The notes under the pieces were generated by a model. The model was not told the DNA's origin. It searched no databases and saw nothing but the letters and a program-made list of their open reading frames with translations. A program made the translations under genes and the position numbers. A stretch of 64,000 bases of DNA from Arbacia lixula (lineage: Eukaryota; Echinodermata; Echinoidea; Arbacioida; Arbaciidae). The number at the start of each line of letters is the position of its first letter. The stretch's first letter is position 1. Shown piece after piece: positions 10,927 to 23,302 of this stretch. The stretch spans positions 18,710,291 to 18,774,290 of the forward strand of contig OZ022593.1 in assembly GCA_963669155.1 (NCBI GenBank), written 5' to 3'.

Positions 10927-13650
10927 AGATCATCTCCATGAAGCTTAATAAAGGGATTAGACACTGGTCTGGCCCGCTTGACCCAAGTGAGTGGTCAGGT
11001 CCAGTGTGTGGGAGATAACAAGCAAGTGTCACATGATCAGTTCCTGGCCTAACCCTGGATCTTCTATTGTAATATTCGGTGCCATTCATCACATTGCTTT
11101 GTCATCGGTAGTTGAAAAAAAATTAGGTGTCATTTTTTCCCAAAAAATCGTCATATTTTAGACAAATTGAAAATAAAAACTTGACAAAAACATTTCATAT
11201 TTGTGCTAGTTTCTTCTCTACACAAACATTTCAGATTACACTTTTTTGTTCAGTGGTGACATATTATGATAGAAATTGTAATATAAATCATAGATTTGAC
11301 ATTTATATATTTCTATGAAACGATGTTTGAAAATGTAATAACAAACAATAGAATTCATTTGGTCCAAATATTACTTTTTTTTCTTAAAATTCCGCATGAA
11401 ATATACTTTAATCCCAACGGCACCCCAATCATGTGAAAGAACTTGATACTCTCTTTCATTTGATATCAAATTTGTCATGGTCGTATTTATATTTCTGAAG
11501 ATAAAGTAGATTTTATGATGTTTGGCAAGCAAACAAATTTCACTGAGTGCCATGGGTGTTTGAAAACTTTTGGCGTCAACCTGTCAACTGTATCAAAAGG
11601 GATGGTACAATAACCTCTCTGTACCTGTATGTATGCCGTCCGAGGTCGACAATGCTTTTTATTGAAGACTATGTTGCCGTAATACAACATGGAGTTTGGT
11701 TTCTCAGTCTTGTTGATTCGTGATAGCAAGGTTGATGAAAGGGCCGCGGTGCTACTTAGTTCTTTTAATACAAGACTGTGAACAATTTGATTGATTTATT
11801 AATGAATAAAACCGCATGTATGTGTACAGATTATGTATAATGTAAAGAGTAATAAATGTTAATCTAAAGCAGTACTTAAAAATCCATGTAAAGTTTATCC
11901 CTGTTGAACATGCATGAATGTCTGTGTATTTCTCTAGTTGACACTTATTAGATACAATGTAATGGAAGTGAAGACCAGGATAAGAAAACGTGTTTGCCTG
12001 GCTTAAAGGCATTGTATTTATTTTTATACCTGAATAATTTTGTATATTACCAGCTATTTTTGTCAGTAAATTGAAAGTTTGAGGTAGGAATTGGTGCTTC
12101 ATGCAGTGGTGGTATCTATCCCATATTCATTGCACAATTTTTAAAATGTGTATCTAAGCAGTTCCACGTAAGCTTCTAGAAATCATAGAATTTATGAAAA
12201 TGCTTAAGATAAGGAATATCACTTGAGCTGACTCTTGAAGAAGTTTTGTATTCCTCTGAAATGAAAAATGGTTGCAAGCTGCGATGTGGTACCGTTAATC
12301 ACCGTTCCCTGGATGGATGGCGTGTCATTGACCAATCAGTGCAATGTTCAAAATGGCTCAGATTCTGTTTCTACCTCCTTGAAGGTCGTGTTGAAGAACA
12401 CGGGTTGAGAAGCTGTGCTTCACACGAACCTTACATGTTGCATTACCATGTGTTTGTGAATATGCCTGGGGGATAGTTAAGTTAAGATATAAAAATTCTT
12501 CGAGACAGATATGCTAACATGGACGAAGCTTTTACGGGAATGCACTCTTGGCTTGAACCAATATTCTAGAATTTAAGCAATTTTGATGTTTTTAAATGCA
12601 GGCGTGAGGAGAAAATTTTGTTTCCCCCTTTTCACTTTTGATTTTGAATGGGGGGGGGGGGGGGGTAGGGGCTTGGAATGAAATATATTTGTGGTCTGTT
12701 TTTAGTATTATGCTAAACTTAAGCATGTACTTAATTTTTTTAAGAGATAAAGTGATGTTTGCTGACTGCAGGACAAATATGCGCCCAATCAACTCCCATA
12801 GTGTCCCCTTCCTCAAAGAAGCATTATATCCAGCAGAAAGTATCAGACCTGCTTTGCCTGATTGGTAGATTCTGCTTCAATGCCAATGGTATGACTCTGT
12901 ATATACTTGTGCTCTTCAAACAAAACGGCTACTTGAACTGTATATTTCAGCTTATAATGAACGTTGTTGTAGTATGATATCTGGTAGTTAACTTCAGAAA
13001 AAAATGTAACGTTTGTTGGCATAGCTACACTGTGTTACGCTTTCACCATAGCAACTCATTAAGCTATCGTAGGAGAGCATTTTGTTAATATCGTAACTAT
13101 CGCCTCGGAATCTTCTTTATGTATTCTCTGCACCATGGGGTTTTATTTATTCTGGTGATCGTATTGCTGATGTGATATTGGAGTTTAGCTCTTCATACTA
13201 AAATGCAGTATTATGCCACATTGCATGTTATGTTTTGCAAGGAAAAATGAAGAATATGTCAAGTTTGATCTGTATTTTGTTTAGTGCATGTAGATGATGA
13301 TAATCTGCATCATGGTAGAGTAATAAACGACGACTATACAGAGGAACACACTTTCTTATTGCAATATCCTGTCAGATTATAGAAACACATATTTCATTCA
13401 GTCTATAATGTTACTCGTTTATATGCATACAACAGTAAACTATACATATAGGTGCTATGTACATGTTTGTTATTTCTTACACAGTGTTTAAATGTTTACT
13501 TTGTTTCATAATGAATAGTTTTATTTCATTGAAATTGTATGTGCACTTTATATAGTAAAATTTAAATCAATGTGCATCACCAATATACCTCTGGTTCCGT
13601 TTTGTCTTTCTTTTCACGAATGGTTATGAAGAGCGTGTGGTGTGTGTTTG
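10927..13650. other. Spacer; nothing recognised except a G-run
   Basis: AT-rich with no repeat family that I recognise. A run of about 16 Gs sits near 12650. Open frames here are short and have no coding character. Confidence 0.4.
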
Positions 13651-13675
13651 CTAAGCTTGCTTTGGATTATCTATT

Positions 13676-14515
13676 ATCAATGATAGTGTAATGATCGGGG
13701 TGATGGCGATAGTGGAATGATCGTGATGATGACGATAATGGATGGTCCTGGAGATGGCGATAGATTTATTATCGTGATAGCAATAGTGTAATGATCGTGG
13801 TGATGGCGATACATGTAGTGTAATGATCGGGGTGATGGCGATAGTGAAATGATCGTGATGATGGCCATAATGTTGATGATGGCGATAGTGTAATGATCGG
13901 GGTGATGGCGATAGTGTAACAATCGTGGTGATGGCGATAGTGAAATGATCGTGATGATGGCGATAGTGTAATGGTCGTGATGATGGTGATAGTGAAATGA
14001 TCGTGATGATGGCGATAGTGTAATGGTCGTGATGATGGTGATAGTGTAATGATCGTGATGATGACGATACATGTAGTGTAATGATCGTGGTGATGGCGAT
14101 AGTGTAATGATCGTGGTGATGGTGATAGTGTAATGATCGGGGTGATGGCGATAGAGTAATTATCGTGATGATGGCGATAGGGGATTGATCGTGATGATAG
14201 TGATAGTGTAATGTCATGATGATGGTGGTAATCATCGTGATGATGACGATACATGTAGTGTAATGGTCGTGATGATGGCGAGAGTGTAATGATCATGATG
14301 ATGGTGATAGTGTAATGATCGGGGTGATGACGATAGTGGAATGATCGTAGTGATGGCGATAGATTACTTCTCGTGATGATGGCGATTGGGGATTTATCGT
14401 GATGATGGCGATAGTGTAATGGTCGTGGTGATGACGATAATGGAATCGTCGCATGATAGTGGTAGTGTAATGGTCATGATGGTAGCGGTGGTAGTGTTGG
14501 ATTGACGATGTTACT
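13676..14515. repeat. Minisatellite, ~26 bp unit, about 30 copies
   Basis: The unit is close to TGATCGTGATGATGGCGATAGTGTAA, seen here in pieces such as GATCGTGATGATGGCGATAG, with frequent G/A and C/T variants. A variant with an inserted ACATGTAG occurs at 13811, 14069 and 14251. The spacings, 258 and 182 bp, are about 10 and 7 units, suggesting block duplication of several units at a time. Reverse-strand frames rich in His, Asp, Tyr and Ile are a by-product of the repeat. Confidence 0.9.
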
Positions 14516-14520
14516 GTAGA

Positions 14521-15672
14521 CATTGGCCCGTATATACAACGGTGGTTTAATTTCGACCGCGTACCAAACGTAGACTAATTTTATGTAGTGCAAAGTAAAT
14601 CATCATGATGCCAGTTTTACAATGGTTTTCGTCGCACAATCACAATAATTGTGGGTGATTTAAATTATTTGCTATAATCATATGTTCAAACTCAATAATA
14701 AGTATGTGATTCCGAGGCCAAATTTAATTATATTGAATCAGGTAATGTTTCGAGTTGTTTTATTTGGCGTCCCGTAAATCCAGGTTTAGTACGCGCACTG
14801 CTTATACGTTAAACCTCTGTTCAGCATGTTCAGAATACAGGCCAATGATATTATTGGGTGGGGTGAAGGGAAGCCAGATCATGATACTAGTGATGGTTAT
14901 TATGTTTAAACTAGCTAAGAGGAATGGATACGGTGGTGGTGATGGTGATGATGATGGTACTTAATAGATGCTGACTTCGATGGTATGATGATCACTATGA
15001 TGGTATGGTGGTGGATGGTAATGTTGGGTCCGATGAGTATCTCGCTTATTTCCAAACTGATGAAAGTAGCACATGTAGTCATGTACAAGACAACATGATC
15101 AGACAATTTTGTGTACCGTCTTACGTCTGTTTTTTTTTATTCAGAAGCGAAATCTGATCTATAAAATCATTACCGCACACTGGCTGCTGATGACGTGAGC
15201 AGATGTATTAATGAAACTGTGATGGCAGTTACTACTGAATTGACAGGTTTGATGCACAAATATTCAAATAATCATTGAAAGCCAAATAATTAATGGAATG
15301 TCACGAACCTCGCTTCCGATAAAGCTATCATTTGACTTAATGGTGTGTACATATCAGCTTGATTCGGATTGCAACTTTTTGAAAATCATTTATCAAAATT
15401 TCACCCGATTTTTTGTTTCTAAAATGTACTACCAAGAATCCCCAGAATGATCAAATCATTCACAGGGAAAGTCCCTTCTAGCATATCTAGACCCTTCGCT
15501 TAGGACGATCAGCCTAATGTTCCTTATCTCTCCCTCCTCACTGCGTACCTTGATAGTAGCTCGTCGCGTTCATTCAAATTGCATGTTACCATCGTTACCT
15601 ATGTGAGCCGACATCGAGTGAGACAGACCAAATAGATAATTCGTGAACGTGTTGGGGGAACTTATTTATATG
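14521..15672. other. Spacer with a diverged foldback fragment
   Basis: Mostly AT-rich with short GATGATGGT tracts near 14930-15020. The stretch 15225-15425 resembles the 5537-6158 foldback family (AATTAATGGAATGTCACGAA, then TCAGCTTGATTCGGATTGCA). No gene seen. Confidence 0.45.
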
Positions 15673-16013
15673 TACAGTTGGCAGCAAAATTATTCAACCC
15701 CCCTCTAATTTTTGACATTCTGTCATAAAGAATAATATTGCAGCAGCAGATTGCTACTAAACCATTAAGATAGTTAGCAGACAGTTAATTACTAAAGAAT
15801 ACCGGAGAAAAAAAAAATCAAATTTTACTGCATAGGTCATCTGAAATTGCAATTTGCGCCCAAAAAGCATGTTGCAAAATTATTCAACCCCCTATTTTAC
15901 ACACAAGAAATGAATGCACAAATGATGACAATATAAAAGCCAGTGCATATATTCTGAGGTGAATGCTGATTTTATTTATCCTCCACCTGAAACTGGAACC
16001 TTTATATGCACAA

Positions 16014-16310
16014 CTAACAAGTTGTAACATTATTCAACCAAGATGGGTGTGTCTTTTCGTACTTTGTGCAGCATCCATATGCCATGTATGCTGCAATGAC
16101 CTCCTGCAGACAAGATGAATAGCCTCCCACAAGCTTCTCACAACGCTCCTTGGGGATGTCAGCCCATTCCTCTTGCGCAATGGTTTTAAGGTAATCGATG
16201 CATGCAGGTCTACGTGCTGCAACAGCTTTCTTCAGATCCCACCACAAGTTCTCTTTTGGGTTTAGGTCTGGAGACTGTGATGGTCACTCTAGGTGCACAA
16301 GAGGAATGGG
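16014..16310 (-). pseudogene. Tc1 transposase C-terminal remnant (left arm plus centre)
   Basis: Minus-strand translation gives SPDLNPKENLWWDLKKAVAA, then EEWADIPKERCEKLVGGY and TKYEKTHPS. This is the usual end of Tc1 transposases (SPDLNPIE..W..LK followed by EEW..IP...C..LV..Y). The catalytic Glu of the DDE triad is present, while the two Asp regions are absent. A stop replaces the Trp usually found just upstream of the SPDLNP region. Dead. Confidence 0.8.
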
Positions 16311-16450
16311 CCAACACCCCCAAGGAGCGTTGTGAGAAGCTTGTGAGAGGTTATTCATCTCGTCTGCAGGAGGACATTGCAGCACATGGATGCTGCACAA
16401 AGTACAAAGAGACACACCCATCTGGGTTGAGTAATGTTACAACTTGTTAG
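16295..16450 (+). pseudogene. Tc1 transposase C-terminal remnant (right arm)
   Basis: Plus-strand frame reads EEWANTPKERCEKLVRGYSS and then TKYKETHPS, mirroring the left-arm remnant with scattered substitutions (for example IP to TP). It lacks the catalytic regions entirely. Confidence 0.75.
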
Positions 16451-16788
16451 TTGTGCATATAAAGGTTCCAGTTTCAGGTGGAGGATAAATAAAATCAGCA
16501 TTCACCTCAGAACATATGTACTGGCTTTTATATTGTCATTATTTGTGCATTCGTTTCTTGTGTGTAAAATAGGGGGTTGAATAATTTTGCAACATGCTTT
16601 TTGGGCGCAAATTGCAATTTCAGATGACCTATGCAGTAAAATTTGATTTTTTTCTCTGGTATTCTTTAGTAATTAACTGTCTGCTAACTATCTTAATGGT
16701 TTAGTAGCAATCTGCTGCTGCAATATTATTCATTATGACAGAATGTAAAAAATGAGAGGGGGGTTGAATAATTTTGCTGCCAACTGTA

Positions 16789-18448
16789 GGTTGTTCAAAC
16801 GTGTGGGTTTTTTTTTTGGATGATGCTAATGAGATACTTGCAGTTTAAGTGCACGACAGGCGCTCTCCACTAGCTTGAAGACACAAAATGCTCATTGGAG
16901 GAGGAGCCCCAGCCCCCCATGTCTCTGCTAGTGACCCCCTCCCACCCCTCTCCCATGATCTACCTACACCACTGCAAATACAAACAATCTAGATCTACAA
17001 TTAGACCACGGCAACACGTAACACGTACAATGTTATAAAGAGTTTTTTTTAACTTGTACATTTACTTTGATTAATCATAAAAATCTACGTATTTTCATTA
17101 TATTTAATATTTCACTATCTACTTGACCTTTTTTCATGTAAATCATATGAAATACAACATCTTTTTGTATGATGTAATAGGCAAAATTGTAATACGAACT
17201 ACCTGTGAATTTGATTATGAAATCATATTCATAAAAAGGTAATAATCTATATACATTTCATGTATGAACGTATTTCTCTTTATGTTTTTATATTTCAACA
17301 GATTTTGTAATCAAATGCGAGTTAGGCTCGACTAGCACATGTGCTATATCTGACTCCATATTATTTTATAAATCATCTCTGACAGTTTAAAAAAATGTTA
17401 TTGTGACATGTGTGTTAAGTATTCATGTATCCATACAATGAAATTGTCAGTAGAAATGTCACGTTCAGTAGTTTCATATATTCTTGTCAATGATGATGAT
17501 GATGGTAATAAAACAATCAATCTTTCAATCAAGAGTATAAACTTCGTCACAGCATGTGATTCAAAATCCCGTAATTTTTGTCCGTTCTCCGTGTCCCAGG
17601 CTTGGGAACGTTCTACCCTGAGCAGGATGTATTTAACAATTTAACCTTCATCAGGCCTCTGATATGAACTATCTTTACATCATAAAAATTATTATAGACC
17701 CTCTTAAATTGTAGAAAATGTTTGCTTTTGGGGTTGGGCGCGCTATTACGATTTTGCTTTGAAGCGCAAGCACACTCGCTCCAGTATACATGGTATAGAT
17801 CTATAGATTATATTATTTATATCAGAGGTTGTTATCTCGTCTTTATTAGTACAGCAATTCAGTGCGACAGTACGGGGTTGGACCCTTCCTTCTGATACCT
17901 CGTGTGCAGGTATATCAATATATCAGAAAGTTTACTTTGTTTGATAACCTCTATACTCCTCTCCAAAACCCAAAGAAGCTAGGCTTTGGAGAAGACGTTG
18001 CAGATCAAGCAAAATACGATTTATTTTATAATATTTCTTCACACATTTTCTTAGCGTGATGGTCCAACCAAAATCATCACAATGGAAATTACTGTGTGCC
18101 AGAATTAACGTTTGAACTATGATGTATGAGTGTCATAAAATACCGTGCTGGTGTGTTCAGTTTCGTTACATGTTTTCCGCCCGACCTCCGTTCTCATTCC
18201 AATACGTCTAGACCTACATACGGTGTATATGTGGATATATTTTGTTCATAGCCTGAATCTATTCGTTCTGACCCTCATCCATGTCCCCCAGCCAACCTCC
18301 TATCCCAGTCCCCCCTTTCTCTTATCCCCCTTCTTCTCTAAGCGCCCCTCCTCTCCAAGTACAAGGTAATTGACTTGCTATAGGTGCACATTGTTGAGTG
18401 AGAATGCCTCAAACTCTGTGCACCTCCTCACTCTGCCATCTCTATCTC

Positions 18449-18479
<31 letters not shown>

Positions 18480-19639
18480 CCCCCTCTCTCTCTCTCCCCC
18501 ACCCCCTTCTCTCCTGATCTATGTTCACAATATTGAGTAGAGTTGTCTCAAACCACAGCACCTCGTCGTTGTGCCCCTCCCCCCTCTCTCTGTTCCCCCT
18601 CCCCCTGTAGCCTCTCCTCGATCCCCCCAGTCCTATGTAATCGACCGCGTCTACGCACATTGTTCGGGCCTATACCCATCGCTTCCACCCGGATGACGAG
18701 GAGCTAAGGCGAGTACAAAGGTTGCTGTAATTGGCAAGACAAATAATCACTGTTGGCAGAAGCCAATTGAGCAAACATAAATTATGGTATTGCTCTTCCC
18801 CTTCACATCGACCATGATAATCTAGGGTATGTTCCAACAACGCACAATACACCTGCTATTATTGGTACATTCGGCATTTAGTGGAGTAATATTCCATCAT
18901 TGATATACACTGACCGTTGGCATACATTACATTTTTATATTCTCGTAGTTTGAAAACTAAGTGTATATGTGGGCGCTCAACCCGGATGGGAAAGACTTAA
19001 TTTGAAATTGTGAAAATGAGTCACGAACTGCATTCACCGATACTCTACTTAACATTATTAACTACGCCCGTCCAAAGGGCGCAGTATACATGAAGGAGTA
19101 TCTGTCTCGTCTCAAAGCTGCACGACTCCTTTCTCTACACTTAAATCACATGCTCTGATAATGAGTTATCTTCTATGTTTGCAGTTTGGCTGAGCAAAGG
19201 TGGCTTAGCCCCTAATCGTATTGTTTCGTGAGAACTTGAGAGACATCCGCCACGCTGTGTCATAAGCTGAACCAGGCTTTCCCCCGGTGAAACCGTTACG
19301 TCGCACGCTTGCATATTATAACCCCTGTTGAGATCTCGTCCTCCACTTACGGGAATGTAACGCCGCGACATTCAGGATACAGTAACAGAACGAAAGGAAA
19401 CATATATACCAAATAGGATATACTCCAAGTGGATTCCCGCAGTAAGGAAGCACTGAAAAGGAATCGTCTCACCGACACAACAGAGGTAATGTACTCGACA
19501 AATATGATGGTATATTTAGCCAAATAAGTAAGCGTGCGATATGATATTATTGTCACAAAGTCATAATCGGGAGAGCTATGATTCCTCGCCACAAAACCGT
19601 GATTACGGTGATGTCGCCAGGTATGACAGCTGATTTATT
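16789..19639. other. Spacer; low-complexity CT-rich tracts, no gene seen
   Basis: Contains a (CTGT)n/(CT)n region at about 18440-18500 and C-rich pyrimidine tracts near 18290-18360 and 18575-18630. Short open frames lack splice context or coding character. Confidence 0.45.
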
Positions 19640-19689
19640 GTAACTTGCAGATATTCATGGGAACCAATAAGGAGAGTTTATATTTGGTC

Positions 19690-20153
19690 ATGTCAGTATT
19701 ACCATTTTTTTTTATATATAAATATATATACACTTGTGTATATATCCATATATATATATATATAAATATAAAAGAAGAATAAAGGTTGCGATGGCAGTGA
19801 TTTCTAGGTGAAGACAAACAAATTGAATGAAACGCCGGAAAAGATTTTTTTTTTCGAAAGCTCTTCCTGAGAAGGACTGCGAGCACTCTATATATACAAG
19901 GATAGTATTCTTCAAATATATATGTATATATATATTCATTTATATAAGTAAACACAAACAAATTGAATAAGACGCCGTAGAAGAAAAAATAATCGAATTT
20001 TCGGTCATAGATCTTTATCAAGAATGAAGGCGTCTTATTCAATTTGTGTTTACTTCTACGTATTCAGCGCCATCGCTACCTCGTTTATAGTTGTGACTGA
20101 AAGAGGAGGCGGCTGGACGTTGCCATTATGTTCACTGGCCGAAGCACTTTCAC

Positions 20154-20215
<62 letters not shown>
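19690..20215. repeat. TA-rich microsatellites with an inverted AAATTGAATAAGACGCC motif
   Basis: TATATA tracts occur at 19715-19770, 19915-19945 and, as a pure (TA)n, 20156-20214. Between them the motif CAAATTGAATAAGACGCCG (19958) is mirrored by GGCGTCTTATTCAATTTG (about 20029), with a further diverged copy near 19817. It looks like a small foldback element bordered by microsatellites. Confidence 0.6.
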
Positions 20216-20217
<2 letters not shown>

Positions 20218-21000
20218 AATAAATAAATATGTTCAACGTAACTGCACTAATGTATATCACGAATGGATATTAAGTATATTATTGCATTGATCTTTGATAT
20301 TGCACTGAGGTTTTTGTGGTTGTCTATTGTTCATAAAGTTTACAAAGTTACATTTAGTTTCAGAGTGACGGCCGGGCCGCAAATATAAGCAACCAACCTG
20401 TGAATGGTAGGGCATACATACATGTTGGCTTTATGATGTTGAACACACACATTAGCTGCAAACACAGGTTTGACCCCCGTGTCTCCCCTACGTCCAAAGG
20501 TCAGCGAGTTGTTCCCAGTGGTTTCAGACACAACCATATCGGTTCCCGTTATTTAAAGACATAAAGCCATATCGGGTACGGCCACTGGCAGTAATCACTT
20601 TAAATATTAGATTTCACCCTCCTCGTCGAACAATAAAATTCCGTAACAAATTACCTTTTTTTTAATGAACAGGATCACTTATTGACCATCACAAATAACA
20701 ATTTTCGGCAATTTACATAGCTTACTCTGAATATTAAGATCAAAATGCAATGTTCAGTATACGAGCTCGTGTTTAATCAAACAAGTTCATGTTACCGGGA
20801 GATGTCATTTTCGAACATAAAGAATTCCACATTATTGGACATTGGTCTCTCAATGTGAGAAGATCTTTCAGAGTAACTTTATAGTATAAGAAGTTCGTTG
20901 TTACAACATGTTACAAGGGGGATAACAACCTTGATGCAAGCTGGTTTGTTCAAATGCAGGGACACACGCTTTCCAGTACACAGGCAGACAGAGTACCACA
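20216..21000. other. Spacer; nothing recognised
   Basis: AT-rich unique sequence with no coding signal seen. Confidence 0.4.
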
Positions 21001-21250
21001 CACTCTAAGAAAAAAAAGCTCGCAAAAGGTGCTCAAGCTTGTCACAATAGCGGCACCAGTTTTGGTGCTTATACGAGCACCATTTGACTTAGGAAAGGTT
21101 CTTATCAGCACCATATTGTCTAAAACGGTGCTGACAAGAACCTTTTCTATATCAAAACGGTGCTCATGAGCACCAAAAATGGTGCTACCATAATGGATCC
21201 GCTGTTGTGACAAAAATAGTGCTGAAACGAACCCTTTTTTTCTGAGAGTG
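21001..21250. repeat. 250 bp MITE with CACTCT...AGAGTG ends
   Basis: Ends CACTCTAAGAAAAAAAAG and CCCTTTTTTTCTGAGAGTG. The inside has nested inverted pairs (GGTGCTTATACGAGCACC, GCACCATATTG versus CGGTGCTGAC, CGGTGCTCATGAGCACC). The larger element at 33384-34450 has the same terminal hexamers. Confidence 0.75.
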
Positions 21251-21267
21251 CACAACTCCCACATGTA

Positions 21268-21799
21268 TTAAAGATTGTCCGTTACTTTTGCAAGCTTAAC
21301 ATTTGAAATCGTCTATCATGATCGTAAATTGAAGAAAGTGTGATTCAAGACCATTTCTAAGAATATAGCATGTTGAAGCTTTCTGTAAATGTAAAAATTT
21401 CAGCCGTTAAATTTCAAACAGACTTTTTTCGTACTACGAAAAAAGTATTAGTCTTTGTTACAGTATCTATGTGGTTATTATTCATGTGTGAAATCCCAAT
21501 TTTATGAGTAATAACCAAACTTTGGACATGATTCCTTCTATAGAACATATTATATAACTATATAATGCGTTTTATAATTTGATAAACAGATTAATCAATA
21601 AAGCAGATATTTCAAAACAAACTGCTAAGAGCCTGAGGTAAAGGTTATTAATCAGACGTTGTTTGCGTGCATTATTTGAATCTAACACTACGTATCAGTT
21701 TCAAATTATGAATATACAGCTTGCTAACAGTTCTCTATATGTTTCGCCAATGTTTCGATGGTTTTGTGGTGATCTGAAAAAGGGACGGGCTGTTTTTAA
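21268..21799. mobile_element. TTAA-flanked piggyBac-like non-autonomous element, copy 1
   Basis: Bounded by TTAA at 21268 and 21796. Imperfect inverted ends AAGATTGTCCGTTACTTTTG and AAAAAGGGACGGGCTGTTTTT. Almost the same 530 bp recurs at 40397-40925, again between TTAAs. TTAA target sites are typical of piggyBac-type transposons. No transposase is present, so it must depend on a source copy elsewhere. Confidence 0.75.
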
Positions 21800-22329
21800 C
21801 GTATACTTGCTAGACATAGTCTAGTGGGTAGAGTGGTTTGATTCTCCTGTTTCACTTGCCCTGTTCTGTTCTCTTTTCTTTTTTCCTTATTTTGTCATGA
21901 TTCTTATTTCCATCTTGATTCGATTTAGACTGTCAAGCAATGCCCTAGGAGTTGGCCTTTTGTATTTGAAACTTTCAGATTTTTAATGTATTCATGTAAA
22001 GCACGTTCATAGTTTTTCTTCTTTCACATATCTCATTGTGTCAAATTTAGCTCATCTTATATCAAATGACTGAGTGGACAGCGTGGACAGCATATCGTTT
22101 ACATGTCATTAGACATGCTGTTTCCTGTGTCAATTTATGCCTTAGTATTTCTTAAGTACTTTTTAAAATAAGCTGCTTTTTGGTATCTCTCGTGATCGGC
22201 AAGTGATATTAGCTTGAAGGATATTGTGAATCCTATTGTTCAAAATACTACTAAAACACCGATGTAAAACAGGATTAATCCCTTATTTCAGTAATTTAAA
22301 AAGTGCGCCTATCTGGCTATCCTCCACAG
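21800..22329. promoter_or_regulatory. Upstream region of the cadherin gene (no core promoter identified)
   Basis: The start-codon exon is preceded by CTATCCTCCACAG, a plausible splice acceptor at 22329. A non-coding first exon and the true promoter therefore probably lie further upstream. I cannot point to a TATA box or initiator with confidence. Confidence 0.3.
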
Positions 22330-22395
22330 GGATCAGCGAGGTCAAGATGCGTCTACATTGTACCCTGGTGGCAATCTTCACGCTGGTTTCCCGAG
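22330..22395 (+). CDS. Cadherin exon 1: start codon and signal peptide
   Basis: ATG at 22347 opens [16 protein letters not shown], a short n-region and hydrophobic core typical of a signal peptide. The donor is CCGAG|GTAACA at 22396 (phase 1). An acceptor-like CTCCACAG ends at 22329, so 22330-22346 would be 5' UTR. No earlier in-frame ATG exists in this exon. Confidence 0.75.
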
Positions 22396-22540
22396 GTAAC
22401 ATATAGGCCTACTGCTGTAAAGATGATTAACACAAACAAATAAAGACATTGCAAACATCAAGTGTGTGATTATAGCATCTGGAATGATAAGAGGTGTGTG
22501 TATGTTTCAGTTTGCGATGAGGATGTACGTGCATGCGCGC

Positions 22541-22572
<32 letters not shown>

Positions 22573-23267
22573 GTGTGTGTGGGTGTGTGTGTGTGTGTGG
22601 GTGTGTGTGTGTGTCTGTGTGTCTGTGTGTCTGTGTCTGTGTGTGCGTGGATTTTCCTTGGTCTGTGACGTGTGGTGGAGTAGCAACATCTAACTTGAAA
22701 ATGTATCGACTTTGGCCATCGAAATCGTTTATACTAATGTATGCATGATAACAAAGCATCTGTTTGTCACATGATACATGGTAGGCAATAAAACCTTTAC
22801 ATGTATAATGCACTCTGAGTGTCGTTAGAATAGTCTTCGACATGTTCAAAGGCCGTTCGATATTTTCAACCACGAATGCACCTCGAAAGTTTTGAGCATG
22901 ACCAAACCATTGGGCCTGAAGAATGGGACCGAATTAATAGTCCTAGTGCAATCAGAATGCAGTCGGCCGTTTCAAAATGCATTTCTAATATCCTGCCATT
23001 CGGCCACTTGCGTATCTGGCGTTTTTATACGTCATACCCCAGTATGTTCATGTGTCTCTTAATCTGTCTCTACAGCCCTTACTGATCCAGTGTGGGTAGA
23101 TAATCTATCCAGCACACGATTTTCTGAATTAACGGAAATAGGTGAGTTGTAGAATCATTTTAATGCACTCTGCCCCACCACCCTCGATCCCTACCCCCTC
23201 TTTTTTTCTCCGCCCTCTCTATCGCTCTCTCTCCCTCTCTCTACCTCCCCCCTCTCTCCCCCTTCAC

Positions 23268-23302
<35 letters not shown>

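Larger units (their letters stand above)
15675..16786. mobile_element. Palindromic Tc1/mariner-derived element made of two inverted 3' ends
   Basis: Flanked by TA on both sides, as Tc1/mariner insertions are. Ends are CAGTTGGCAGCAAAATTATT and AATAATTTTGCTGCCAACTG. The two arms are ~500 bp inverted copies around a ~110 bp centre (about 16182-16294). Each arm carries the C-terminal part of a Tc1-type transposase: left arm on the minus strand, right arm on the plus strand (EEWANTPKERCEKLV). The centre still encodes the third catalytic region on the minus strand (SPDLNPKENLWWDLKKAV). There is no full transposase, so it is non-autonomous. Confidence 0.85.

Noticed and set aside
13651-14523. Long reverse-strand open frames rich in His, Tyr, Asp and Ile
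   Set aside because: They are translations of the 26 bp minisatellite; all frames through it stay open because the unit lacks stops in those frames.
17560-17660. Possible Penelope-type or other retroelement tail
   Set aside because: A few bases near CTTCATCAGGCCTC resemble such ends, but nothing else nearby supports it.
20024-20218. Open frame ending in Tyr-Ile repeats
   Set aside because: Translation of a (TA)n run.
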